A stretch of DNA of 64,000 nucleotides from Thinopyrum elongatum. Taxonomy: Eukaryota > Streptophyta > Magnoliopsida > Poales > Poaceae. The notes under the pieces were generated by a model that was given only the letters and a program-made list of their open reading frames with translations, did no database searches and had not been told where the DNA came from. Position numbers and translations under genes: made by a program. Below, one piece after another: positions 21,037-31,465 of the stretch (its first letter is position 1; each line of letters starts with the position of its first letter). The stretch is taken from positions 52,799,104 to 52,863,103 of the forward strand of contig CM022302.1 of NCBI GenBank assembly GCA_011799875.1, in the 5' to 3' direction.

Positions 21037-21637
21037 CCTGCCAAATCAACAGGGGCAATTTAGCTAGTAACTTGCAGGTGTATGGAATTATCTATGAAGT
21101 AACACGCACAACAGAAGGAAGTGCAATAGATACTTCATCATATTCGCACCAGACATTCAAAGCCACACATAGCCTCGGTTAGCATCCGGCATTACGACAG
21201 TTGAAAAGGGAAAGGCTAGACATCTAGGCGGCGCGCAGGCACGCGGTAGGGAAGTACACAACGAGACATAGCAAAGGCTACATCAACGTCGGAGAAAACT
21301 ATTGGAGCGAGGAATCTGCACGTGACAACACAGGGTGCCCTCGATAAAAGGATCCTGTAAGCAGAACCTGGCCCACAATCTTGAAGCAAGGGGGGATATT
21401 TTCAGAACTCCGGGTGGATGTGACCACAAGAACCTAATGTTGGAGTTAGTAACATTTTAACCCGAGTAGAAGAGAGATCAGAGGCCCAGAGTAAAGGTCG
21501 AGGAGTAAAAGATCCTAATACCACCCAATTGGCGACGTGGGCCCGTAAGCCACACAGCCAGGTTAGTAAAACAATTTTCGGTTACTAGACTCAACTTCGG
21601 CCAAGGAGTTGGAAAGGGGGGTTCCTACAGGCAGTCG
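21037..21637 (-). other. Element D untranslated leader
   Basis: About 600 bp between the PBS and the gag ATG at 21036. No conserved frame is seen; it is the expected 5' leader that would hold packaging and dimer signals, none of which I can identify. Confidence 0.5.
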
Positions 21638-21649
21638 GCTCTGATACCA
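21638..21649 (-). other. Primer binding site of element D (tRNA-iMet type)
   Basis: The minus strand reads TGGTATCAGAGC three bases after the LTR end. This is the classical plant PBS complementary to the 3' end of initiator methionine tRNA. Confidence 0.88.
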
Positions 21650-21652
21650 ACT

Positions 21653-24600
21653 TGTGACGCCCCGGCCCGATCGTGCACTAATCATACACGCAAATGCACA
21701 CGATCAAGCCTAAGGACTCACGGGAAGATATCACAACACAACTCTAAAACATAAATAAAGTCATACAAGCTTTATATTACAAGCCAGGGCCTCGAGGGCT
21801 CGAATACATAAGCTTGCGAACAAGTGTCAGCGGAAGCATCAGATATCTGAGTACAGATATAAAAGAAAGTACAGAAAGGCCTTTAGAAAGGCGGGGCAAA
21901 ATAAAACACTACGATCGAAAGGCGAAGGCCTCCTGCCTGGGACCCTCCGATCCTACTCCTGGTCGTCAGTCAACTCGTAGTAGTATCCATCCTCTGGGTA
22001 GTAGTAGTAACGATCGTCGGGGCATCTGTCTCAGGGGGGCTCCGTCCTCTGGTCACGTCAAACTGATATGGGGAGAAAAAGGAAAACAAAGCAACCGTGA
22101 GTACTCTGAAGTACTCAGCAAGCAAGGATCTACACTACATATGCAACATTATCAAGGGGAGGCTGTATATGTGGACTGGGCTGTAGAAATGCCAGAATAG
22201 AGAGAAGGCCTAGTCCTATCGAAGACTAGCATCTTCAGCGGTCTTGCAGCAGTAGAAGAGAGTAGAACAATGCCATATAAAGTAGTAGTAATAATATCAA
22301 CCTCACCCAGAGATCCTTTCTCGACTCCCTGCGAGAAAGCAATCCCAGAGCCATACAGTCATCAACCTCGTCCTGAGATCCCTTCTCGACTCCCTGCGAG
22401 AAGCAATCCCAGAGCCATAGTATCCAAGTATCCAGTTCTAAATTGTATCAATCAGGATACAACTCCGAGTGTCCTTTACCGTAGGACCGGCTATCGATAG
22501 AAGTGTTCTTCCCTGCAGGGGTGCACCAACTTACCCAACACGCTCGATTAACTTCGGCCGGACACACTTTCCTGGGTCATGCCCGGCCTCGGCCAAACGA
22601 CACATCGCAACCCTACCTACAGCTCAGCAGAGAGGTCCCCGCCGGTCTACATCCTAAGCGCAAGGGGGTCTTGGCCATCGCCCCTCGCCCTCCGGGTCGT
22701 TGCGTGCCGGGCGAACCAGGCTCCACCCCTCAGGATGGTGCCGGCCCAGCCCGGCCGCAGTGCTGAACTGGACGTCTGACAGAGCTTTCGGCTGATGCAT
22801 ACGATGCAGAACGCCCATACTATGCCCACGTGATGGTTAGTGCTATCAGGCCAGAGGCCTGCTCGGATCAAATATCCAAATCGTTAGGACTAGGGCTTGC
22901 GGTAACGAGCAGAGACTCACGAAAGATGTGACCCCGTCGCCCCGTCTCGAGGACTTGCGGCAAGGGTTAAGAATGCCCGGCCGCGCCTCGTATTCACCAC
23001 TCGGGCACCACACTGGCAACCCGCCTTCACATCACACGCGGGTACCCCTCAGGGTCGACCCGCCTTTCCAAGTAACATTGTAAGGTCCAAGTATCCGTGT
23101 GTCCATAACATCAGGGAATCCGAGGTATCACCCTCATTGAATTCCCACTCGATGTATCCGTCAAGGTGAACTAGGAGGAATCACCCTCACTGGGTCCACA
23201 CTTGAGTGTTGTAGGACAGCGTCGTTATCGGAAGCGGTGAAGGAGGAATCACCCTCGATGACCACGACCGAATAGCTACTCTACAGAGTTAACATCAGAA
23301 GTGCTACAAGAGGTTTCACCCTCGGCACTCGATAGTAACGCTGCAGTGTCGTTACAACTAAGGGGGGTGATGTGCGGTGTCGGGTCCTGGTCTTCAATCC
23401 CATTGATCGGGTCTTCTGACGATCCAGCGCGGCAGTCGGGATAAGTGGGGTCACTGATAGGTCTCTACCCAGCCTAGACTAAACAGTTTAGGATATGTAG
23501 GAAATTATCAACAGCAGGTTACAATGAACAGGCTATGCATCAGAATAGGTAAAGCAGCAGCAGCAGTAATTCTAATGCAAGCATGAGGAATTTAGAATGG
23601 GCGATATCGGTATGCTCAAGGGAGGGGCTTGCCTGGTTGCTCGGCGGCAAGGGCAAGGTCGTCTATGGTGTCTTCGGGATCCGGAGCTGCGTCGGTCTCG
23701 GGGACGACGTCAGGGTCGGGGGCTATCGAGAGAGAAGAGGGGGAGGAAACAGTATAAATATATAGCAAACACGAGCATGACAAATACGATACACGGTGCT
23801 AGGGGTAGTCTAACGCAGCATCTCACGTAACAGACGGAGCGGGAGAATATCTGACGATATTCCCCGGGTCTTTGGAATTATCGGACAGAGGATAAGAGGG
23901 GAACGGTTGCAAGTTCGGATAGTTAGGGACGCGTGACGGACGAACGGACCGCGTATTCAGATTCGTCTCGTCGTTCTGAGCAACTTTCATGTACAAAGTA
24001 TTTTCATCTGAGCTACGGATTATTTTATATGATTTTCTAAAGTTTTTATTAATTTCTGGAATTTATTTTTATTATTTTCAACATTAGCCAGAATAGTAAC
24101 TGATGACATCAGCATGACATCATGCTGATGTCAGCAGTCATTAGGGTTAATTATCAGTAGTTAATTAGGTTAATTAGGTTAGGTTAATTAACAGGATTAA
24201 TTAAGCTAATTAATTAATTAAATTTAATTATTATTATTATTATTTTCATTTACCTTAAAACGTTTTCTGGGCGGGGCCCATATGTCATTGGCCCATAGGC
24301 CATAGCGGGTTCGGGCGAACGGGCGTACAGGTGCGGGTGCTCGCACCCGAGGCCACGAGAGGCGAGGGCGAGTGCGCCCGAGGCCTCGATGGCCGGCGAC
24401 GGCGGAAGCAGCGCCGGGCGCGGGGAGCTACGGGGCACCGGCGGCCACAGGCGCCCTGCCGCGGGGCGGAGGAAGGGCGGCGGCTCGCACAGCAGTGGGC
24501 GGCGCGGGCGAGCGGACAGGGCGAGGCCGGGCGGTGGCGCAGCAGAACCGCGCGGCCGACGAGCGAGCCGGGCGTGGCGCGGGCGAGGTCAGCGCGCGGC

Positions 24601-25956
24601 TGCGGGGACGTACGCGGGCGCCAACGTGCGGCCAGCGGGGCGAGCTGCGGTTGCGGCGGCGAGAGCGGGCACGCGTGGCTGGGCGCAGGTGGGTGCGGCC
24701 AGGGTGCAGAGGGAGTGGAGCAGGCGCAGGGGAGCAGAACTCCAGGCGCGGCCACAGGAGGTCGCGGGCGCGACGAGCGCGGCCCCGGAGCGTGGCAGGG
24801 CATGGCGGAGCAGCAGCTCGAGGTGCAGGGCGCGGTCGAGGTGCGTGCAAGCACGGTGACCGCGTTGCGCTAGCGAGGGGAAGCGGGAGCAGAGAGGAGG
24901 CGTCGTGCGGGGCTGGCCCTAGGCGCGGACGACGCGGTCGATGGGCGAGCGGGGAACAGGGGAGAGAGGAGGAGAGGTCGGAGCTCACGGCGGGGCCGTA
25001 GGGTCTTAGGCAGCGGGGCGTGGGGATGACGACGGGGACGACGGCGCGGGGTTGGCCGGGGCGGCGAGTAGGGGTGGCGGCCGGCGTGGTGGCCGAGGCG
25101 GTGGAGGCCGGCGGTGAGGTCCGGGCGGCGGCGAACGACGACGGGATCGAGCCGGGCGACGAGGCGAGGCCGTGGCCTCAGGCGGGCGTCGCGCGAGAGA
25201 TGAGGAGGGGCGAGGCGGCGTCGAGGGCTTCAGGGACGGCGAGCGGGCGGCGGCGGTCGGGGACGGCGGCCGGCGAAGGGCCGGGGGGGGGGGGGGTCGA
25301 TCCCGATCCAGAATTTCTGGATCGGGGGGGGGGGGGGGGGGGGGGGGGGAAGAGCGAGGGGGGGGGGGTAGCGGCTAGGGTTTCGGGTGGGGGGTGGGAG
25401 ATATGGGGGGAGGGGAGGGGGCGCCGGCTGGGCCGGCCTGGCAGCCCAGTGGCCAGCTGGGCCGAGGCCCAGCGAGGGGGGGGGTGCTTTATTTTCTTTT
25501 GTTCTTTTTCTTTTTATAAATTCATATACCTCGGTTTAGTAAATAGTTAGGCCCCAAACCGAATTTGTAAAAAGGGAGACCTAGTCCATAAATACCAGTG
25601 CTTTATTTCCTAACACCTAAAATTAGTTTGGGCAAAACATCATTTCATACTTAAATTAGATTTAATAAATGGTTATTAAATATTGTTTTTAGTCGCTGTT
25701 TGAAGATGTTTGAGTCACTTACCCAACTCCAATGATGTTGGTTTCAATTTTAGAATTGTCTCTGATTTATTTGCTATTTAATGAACAATTTAGTTTCTAT
25801 GTTGGACAACTTTTATTTTCCACTTTCATTTAAATTTGAATTTGAGGTTAGGAGTTGAAATGCAATATGATGTTAATGATGATCATGCACTGATAATCAT
25901 GCTGACTTGGCATTATCAAAATGGGATTACTGTGGTTAACCACCGGGGGTGTTACA
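21653..25956 (-). repeat. Element D 5' LTR (4304 bp)
   Basis: Pairs with 12368-16612. Differences are concentrated in a few places: a ~65-bp tandem duplication near 22350-22420, a strongly diverged patch at 22658-22772, G-run length near 25283-25349, and small indels in the AT-rich part. Elsewhere identity is very high by eye. PBS lies just outside at 21638-21649. Confidence 0.92.
23633..23722 (-). other. 90-nt exon-like cassette in element D 5' LTR
   Basis: The counterpart of 14302-14391, with identical acceptor (CTCTCGATAG) and GC donor. Upstream GTGAGC donor at 24988. The downstream acceptor CCCATATCAG precedes 22062, where a Tyr-rich frame ending TDDQE-stop is broken by two stops. Confidence 0.5.
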
Positions 25957-25961
25957 TCTCA

Positions 25962-26449
25962 TCACTCGGATTGGACTTTTTTACGGCCTGAGAGCGACAT
26001 GTGAATATATGTTTGAAAAGACCCCAGTGCGGTCGACAGCCCAAGAAATTCTCACACAGGGAAACATATGCAGCAAGATAGGTGATGGTGTTGGGGGAAA
26101 AGTGATGAAGTTGAGCTCCAAAGAAATTCAAGAAAGCCCGGAAAAAGGGATGTGGAGGCAAGGAGAAACCGTGGTCGACATGAGTCGCGAGGAGGACGCA
26201 CTCACCCTCTTGCGGCTGCGGCTCGGTCTCGTTCCCCGGCAATCGCCAGGACTGGTGGGCAATCAAGCCCCCTTCGACCAGATCCTCCATGTCTTCCTTC
26301 CGAATCATGGATCTGATCCAGTCGCCCTGGATCCAGCCAGGCGGCAGGCCGGACCTAGATGATGACCCACCCCGACTCGTCTTCTTGCCCTTTGCTGCCG
26401 CCGTCGCCTTCTTCACACGCTCTAGGGCCACCATTTTCTCCTTTCCCAT
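25962..26449 (-). pseudogene. Antisense gene, exon 1 first half (PF04195-like domain)
   Basis: The ATG at 26449 starts a frame with a short basic N-terminus (KKATAAAKGKKTSRGG), then WIQGDWIRSMIRKEDMEDLV, GLIAHQSWRLPGNETE and the conserved block with FFRAFLNFFGAQLHHFSPN. This block is characteristic of the plant protein family annotated as putative gypsy-type transposon. The frame runs into the TSD of element D at 25961 and continues on the far side at 12367. A TATA-like box lies about 120 bp upstream at 26567-26574, so the start is plausible. Confidence 0.75.
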
Positions 26450-26989
26450 CGCAGCAGGCTGCGCTTGGATGGGGCGGCGGCGTCGAAGGTGAAGGCGAAT
26501 GCGGTGCAGAAACAGGGGAAGAAGAAGGGGATGAAGAGCACAGTGCCAAACGCACCGGCCCGGACGCCTTATATGGACTTGTTACCGAGTGACTGACTTG
26601 TGGGCCCAAGCAATCCCATCGAATCCCGCAACAGTCGTGCGCTCAGTACGTGGCGAGAAAGGTGGCGCGAGGATCGAGGCATCCCTGCCAAATCTGTTCC
26701 GTTTACTGCGGGCCTCTCCGTCCCGCGCGCTTCTCCAAATTTCGAATCCCGTGAGATCCGGGAACGACAGTGCAGTCAATCACGCCAAAGATCTCATACC
26801 ATGTCCACAATTGAAGCTTATCAATAAAATTCACTCGACAATTTAGGAATGGATCAAGGCGACTGAAAATGAAGTCGAAGTCGTTACATGGTTCATTAAT
26901 ATAAGCAAAATGCTCCCGAAGCGTGAAAACTGGTCGGAACCATCTTCAACTCCTTTTTCCACTCGAACCCTGAACCATTTGGGGGCTAA
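26450..26989 (+). other. Element C 3' non-coding region and polypurine tract
   Basis: About 540 bp between the antisense gene start and the 3' LTR. It carries the TATA-like box noted above and no convincing reading frame. It ends CCATTTGGGGGCTAA (26975-26989), a G-rich polypurine-like tract that directly precedes the LTR and would prime plus-strand synthesis. Confidence 0.6.
26567..26574 (-). promoter_or_regulatory. TATA-like box upstream of the antisense gene
   Basis: On the minus strand the sequence reads CCATATAAGG, with ATATAAGG at 26574-26567, about 120 bp before the ATG at 26449. It lies in the 3' non-coding part of element C, outside the LTR. It would give the antisense gene its own promoter; this is an inference from position only. 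Confidence 0.4.
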
Positions 26990-27556
26990 TGACGATGACA
27001 TGTACCTGGGGTAGGGTAATAGGCCTGACCTAGACACCCTTCCCAAGGACATTACCTTAAAGTCAGGGATATTCAAAGGACAATACCATTCACTCGACCA
27101 GAAGCATTCCACTCGGAAAACCCAATTCCATTCGACCGGAGTGTACTCACTCGACCACATCAGAAATCACTCGGAAGACAGAAGATCTAAAGTCACTCAG
27201 AATGGCAACGGTCAGGCGTTCACTCTGTAGTCTTAATGATCATTTATATTCCTTTATTGCTGGTGTTACCAGTAACGTCCTATCTTTATGTACATTGGAT
27301 CCTGTGTAACTGAGGGCTGGAGGGGTCTGGCGAACTCTATATAAGCAACCCCCCTCCTCAGGCACAAGGGTTCGCACCCCCTGTAACTTCACGCATAATC
27401 CAATCGACCGAGCCCCCGGGCACCGAGACGTAGGGCTGTTACTTCCTCCGAGAAGGGCCTGAACTCGTAAATCTTGCGTGCACAACCTCACCGTAGTTAG
27501 GATCTTGCCTCCTCATACCTACCCCCTATTCTACTGTCAGACTTAGAACGACGACA
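26990..27556 (+). repeat. Element C 3' LTR (567 bp)
   Basis: Starts TGACGATGACATGTACC and ends ACGACGACA, followed by the TSD copy CCGGC at 27557-27561. It pairs with 1133-1664, differing by scattered substitutions, small indels and one ~28-bp block. Confidence 0.9.
27338..27345 (+). promoter_or_regulatory. TATA box of element C 3' LTR
   Basis: TATATAAG in the same position as in the 5' LTR (1449-1456), followed by the same C-rich stretch. Confidence 0.55.
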
Positions 27557-27561
27557 CCGGC

Positions 27562-28007
27562 CTCTCTCCCTCCCTCCTTTATATAAGGGGGAGGGGGACA
27601 CCCCAAAGGCACACCAAGATTTGTCTTACCCATGTGCGGTGCCCCCCTCCACAGTTACACACCTCGTTCATATCGTCGTAGTGCTTAGGCGAAGCCCTGC
27701 GCCGGTAACTTCATCATCACCGTCGCCACGCCGTCGTGCTGACAGAACTCTCCCTCGTCCTCAACTAGATCAAGACTCGAGGGACGTCATTGAGCTGAAC
27801 GTGTGCTGAACTCGGAGGTGCCGTACATTCGGTGCTTGATCGGTTAGATCGCGAAGACGTTCGACTACATCAACCGCGTTAAGCTAACGCTTCCGCTTTT
27901 AGTCTACGAGGGTACGTGGACATACTCTCCCCTCTCATTGCTATGCATCTCCTAGATAGATCTTGCGTGAACGTAGGATTTTTTTTGAAATTGCACGTTC
28001 CCCAACA
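27562..28007 (+). repeat. Copia B 5' LTR, second block
   Basis: Continues the LTR after element C; CCGGC at 27557-27561 is the duplicated target. It matches 43891-44336 and ends GTTCCCCAACA at 28007, directly before the PBS. Confidence 0.9.
27580..27587 (+). promoter_or_regulatory. TATA box of Copia B 5' LTR
   Basis: TATATAAG within CTCCTTTATATAAGGGGGAG; the counterpart in the 3' LTR is TATATACG at 43910-43917, mutated at one base. Element C has inserted about 20 bp upstream of this box, separating it from most of U3. Confidence 0.6.
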
Positions 28008-28008
28008 T

Positions 28009-28021
28009 TGGCATCCGAGCC
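28009..28021 (+). other. Primer binding site of Copia B
   Basis: TGGCATCCGAGCC begins one base after the LTR end. It resembles the methionine-tRNA PBS (TGGTATCAGAGCC) with a few changes. A similar variant, TGGCATCAAGAGCC, is used by Copia G. Confidence 0.7.
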
Positions 28022-29239
28022 AGGTCTATGCGTAGATGATATGCACGAGTAGAACACAAAGAGTTGTGGGCGATAATAGTCATACTGCTTACCACCAACG
28101 TCTTACTTTGTTTTGGCGGTATTGTTGGATGAAGCGGCCCGGACCGACATTACATGATCGCGTTCATGAGACTGGTTCTACCGACATGCTTTGCACAAAG
28201 GTGGCTGGCGGGTGTCTGTTTCTCCAACTTTAGTTAAATCGAGTTTGACTACGGCCGGTCCTTGTTGAAGGTTAAAACAGCACACTTGACAAAAAATCAT
28301 TGTGGTTTTGATGCGTAGGTAAGAACGGTTCTTGCCAGAAGCCCGTAGCAGCCACGTAAAACTTGCAACAACAAAGTACAGGACGTCTAACTTTTTTTTG
28401 CAGGGCATGCTGTGATGTGATATGGTCAAGACATGATTGTGATATACGTTATTGTATGAGATGACCATGTTTTGTAAAAGTTATCGGCAACTGGCAGGAG
28501 CCTTATGGTTGTCGCTTTATTGTATGAAATGCAATCGCCATGTAATTGCTTTACTTTATCACTATGCGGTAGCGATAGTCGTAGAAGCAATAGTTGGCGA
28601 GACGACAACGATGCTACGATGGAGATCAAGGTGTCAAGCCGGTGACGATGGAGATCATGACGGTGCTTTGGAGATGGAGATCAAAGGCACAAGATGATGA
28701 TGACCATATCATGTCACATATTTTGATTGCATGTGATGTTTATCTTTTATGCATCTTATTTTGCTTAGTACGATGGTAGCATTATAAGATGATCCCTCAC
28801 TAAATTTCAAGGTATAAGTGTTCTCCCTGAGTATGCACCGTTGCGACAGTTCGTCGTGCCGAGACACCACGTGATGATCAGGTGTGATAAGCTCTACGTT
28901 CACATACAACGGGTGCAAGCCAGTTTTGCACGTGCAGAATACTCAGGTTAAACTTGACAAGCCTAGCATATGCAGATATGGCCTCGGAACACTGAGACCG
29001 AAAGGTCGAACGTGAATCATATAGTAGATATGATCAACATAGAGATGTTCACCATTGAAAACTACTCCATCTCACGTGATGATCGGACATGGTTTAGTTG
29101 ATATGGATCATGTGATCATTTAGATGACTAGAGGGATGTCTATCTAAGTGGGAGTTCTTAAGTAATATGATTAATTGAACTTAATTTATCATGAACTTCG
29201 TACCTGATAGTTTTTGCATATCTATGTTGTTGTAGATCA
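28022..29239 (+). other. Copia B untranslated leader
   Basis: A 1.2-kb stretch between PBS and gag ATG with only short frames. Long leaders are usual in BARE/Angela-type elements. No further feature is recognised. Confidence 0.6.
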
Positions 29240-30022
29240 ATGGCCCGTGCTACCGTTCCCTTGAATTTTAATGCGTTCCTAGAGAAAGCTAAGTTGAAAG
29301 ATGATGGTAGCAACTACACGGACTGGGTCCGTAACTTGAGGATTATCCGCGTTGCTGCACAAAAGAATTATGTCCTTGATGGACCGCTAGGTGAAAGGCC
29401 TGCTGCAGGAGCAGATGCTGATGTTATGAACGTCTGGCAAGCTCGATCTGATGACTACTGGATAGTTCAGTGTGCCATGCTTTACGGCTTAGAATCGGGA
29501 CTTCAAAGACATTTTGAACGTCATGGAGCATATGAGATGTTCCAAGAGTTGAATTTAATATTTCAAGAAAAAGCCCGAGTTGAGAGATATGAAGTCTCCA
29601 ACAAGTTCTATAGCTGCAAGATGGAGGAGAATAGTCCTGTCAGTGAACATATACTCAGAATGTCTGGGTGCCATAACCACTTGACTCAGCTGGGAGTTAA
29701 TCTTCCTGATGATAGTGTCATTGACAGAGTTCTTCAATCACTGCCACCAAGCTATAAAGGCTTCGTGATGAACTATAATATGCAAGGGATGGAAAAGACA
29801 ATTCCCGAGCTCTTCGCGATGCTAAAGGCTGCGGAGGTAGAAATCAAAAAGGAGCATCAAGTGTTGATGGTTAGCAAGACCACTAGTTTCAAGAAAAAGG
29901 GCAAAGGGAAGAAGGGGAACTTCAAGAAGAATAGCAAGCAAGTTGCTACTCCCGGGAAGAAGCCCAAGTCTGGACCTAAGCCTGAAACTGAGTGCTTCTA
30001 CTGCAAAGGGACTGGTCACTAG
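29240..30022 (+). pseudogene. Copia B Gag
   Basis: A 260-codon frame starting MARATVPLNFNAFLEKAK, the usual start of BARE/Angela gag, followed by the UBN2-like block with YTDWVRNLRIIRVAAQ and SLPPSYKGFVMNYNMQG. A Lys-rich linker leads to the zinc knuckle CFYCKGTGH, where an in-frame TAG at 30020-30022 replaces what should be the Trp codon in H-W-K-R-N-C. The frame then continues as pol, so gag and pol were one ORF. Gag forms the cytoplasmic particle and binds the element RNA. The stop removes the end of the knuckle. Confidence 0.85.
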
Positions 30023-31465
30023 AAGCGGAACTGCCCCAAGTATTTGGTGGATAAGAAGGATGGCAAAGTGAAAGGTTTATTTGATATACATGTTATTGAT
30101 GTGTACCTTACTAATGCTCGTAGTAGCACCTGGGTATTTGATACTAGTTCTGTTGCTCATATTTGAAACTCGAAATAGGAGCTACGGATTAAACGAAGAT
30201 TGGCTAAGGACGACGTGATGATGCGCGTGGGAAATGGTTCCAAAGTCGATGTGATCACCGTCGGCACGCTACCTCTACATCTACCTTCGGGATTAGTTTT
30301 AGACCTAAATAATTGTTATTTGGTGCCAGTGTTGAGCATGAACATTATATCTGGATCTTGTTTGATGCGAGATGGTTATTCATTTAAATCAGAGAATAAT
30401 GGTTGTTTTATTTATATGAGTAATATCTTTTATGGTCATGCACCCTTGAGAAGTGGTCCATTTTTGTTGAATCTCGACTGTAGTGATACACATATTCATA
30501 ATATTGAAGCCAAAAGATGCAAAGTTAATAATGATAGTGCAACTTATTTGTGGCACTGCCGTTTAGGTCATATTGGTGTAAAACGCATGAAGAAACTCCA
30601 TGCTGATGGGCTTTTGGAATCACTTGATACTTGCGAACCATGCCTCATGAGCAAGATGACTAAAACTCCATTCTCCGAAACAATGGAGCGAGCAACTGAC
30701 TTATTGGAAATAATACATACTGATGTATGCGGTCCGATGAGTGTTGAGGCTCGCGGCGGGTATCGTTATTTTCTGACCTTCACAGATGATTTGAGCAGAT
30801 ATGGGTATATCTACTTAATGAAACATAAGTCTGAAACATTTGAAAAGTTCAAAGAATTTCAGAGTGAAGTGGAAAATCATCGTAACAAGAAAATAAAGTT
30901 TCTGCGATCTGATTGTGGAGGTGAATATTTGAGTTATGAGTTTGGTCTTCATTTGAAACAATGTGGAATAGTTTCGCAACTCACGCCACCTGGAACACCA
31001 CAGGGTAATGGTGTGTCCGAACATCATAACCGTACTTTATTAGATATGGTGCGATCTATGATGTCTCTTACCAATTTACCACTATCATTTTGGGGTTATG
31101 CATTAGAGACAGCTGCATTCACGTTAAATAGGGCACCATCTAAATCCGTTGAGACGACACCATATGAACTGTGGTTTGGCAAGAAACCTAAACTGTCATT
31201 TCTTAAAGTTTGGGGCTGCGATGCTTATGTGAAAAAGCTTCAACCTGATAAGCTCGAACCCAAATCGGAGAAATGCGTCTTCATAGGATACCCAAAGGAG
31301 ACTGTTGGGTACACCTTCTATCACAGATCCGAAGGCAAGATATTCGTTGCTAAGAATGGATCCTTTTTCGAGAAGGAGTTTCTCTCGAAAGAAGTGAGTG
31401 GGAGGAAAGTAGAACTTGATGAGGTAATTGTACCTTCTCCCGTATTGGAAAGTAGTTCATCATAG
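30023..31465 (+). pseudogene. Copia B protease and integrase
   Basis: Same frame as gag. The protease site reads FDTSSVAHI at 30139-30163, with Gly to Ser in the D-T-G motif, then stops TGA 30164-30166 and TAG 30176-30178. The frame 30200-31465 is open. It holds the GAG-pre-integrase/HHCC region (WHCRLGHIGVKRMKKL, CEPCLMSKM) and the DDE core: IHTDVCGPM with the first Asp, FLRSDCGGEYL with the second, and GVSEHHNRTLLDMV with the Glu. The C-terminal part has VWGCDAYVKKLQPDKL. It ends at TAG 31463-31465. Integrase would act in the nucleus. The core residues are intact but the protein cannot be released normally. Confidence 0.85.

Larger units (their letters stand above)
12368..25956 (-). mobile_element. 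Gypsy element D, Tekay/Del-like chromovirus, full length
   Basis: A 13,589-bp element on the minus strand with two long LTRs (12368-16612 and 21653-25956), flanked by identical TCTCA at 12363-12367 and 25957-25961. PBS matches initiator tRNA-Met; a polypurine tract lies next to the 3' LTR. The internal region carries gag with a zinc knuckle, protease, RT, RNase H, integrase and a chromodomain-like C-terminus, in the order and style of Tekay/Del chromoviruses. It landed in exon 1 of the antisense gene of element C. The LTRs are near-identical over long stretches, so it is much younger than its host, though its integrase is already broken. Confidence 0.93.
9047..26449 (-). pseudogene. Antisense seven-exon gene of element C (transposase-28-like), split by element D
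   Basis: Read on the minus strand. Exon 1: 26449-25962, then element D, then 12367-11860. Exon 2: 11758-11418. Exon 3: 11324-11248. Exon 4: 11167-10722. Exon 5: 10086-9972. Exon 6: 9895-9608. Exon 7: 9528-9047. Every intron is GT-AG and all phases fit; the sum is 2745 nt, 915 codons. Only two in-frame stops occur: TAA at 12141-12139 and TAG at 11024-11022. The N-terminal part resembles the domain called putative gypsy-type transposon (PF04195), with HHFSPNTITYLAAYV and RPHWGLFKHIF. The middle is acidic with basic, nuclear-signal-like clusters. Exons 5-6 are strongly coiled-coil. Tat-like elements are known to carry antisense extra genes; their function is not established. Confidence 0.78.
1133..27556 (+). 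mobile_element. Gypsy element C, Tat-like, with antisense gene
   Basis: LTRs at 1133-1664 and 26990-27556 both start TGACGA and end ACGACGACA; identical 5-bp flanks CCGGC lie at 1128-1132 and 27557-27561. Internal order on the + strand is PBS, gag, protease, RT, RNase H, a second RNase H, integrase, then a 73-bp minisatellite and a gene on the opposite strand. A second RNase H before integrase and an antisense extra gene after pol are known marks of the Tat lineage of Ty3/Gypsy. Removing the nested element D leaves about 12.8 kb. The pol genes are broken by many frameshifts, so the copy cannot make a full polyprotein. Confidence 0.85.

Noticed and set aside
27240..27809. Frames across 27240-27809
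   Set aside because: They cross the border between element C LTR and Copia B LTR, so they cannot be one old gene.
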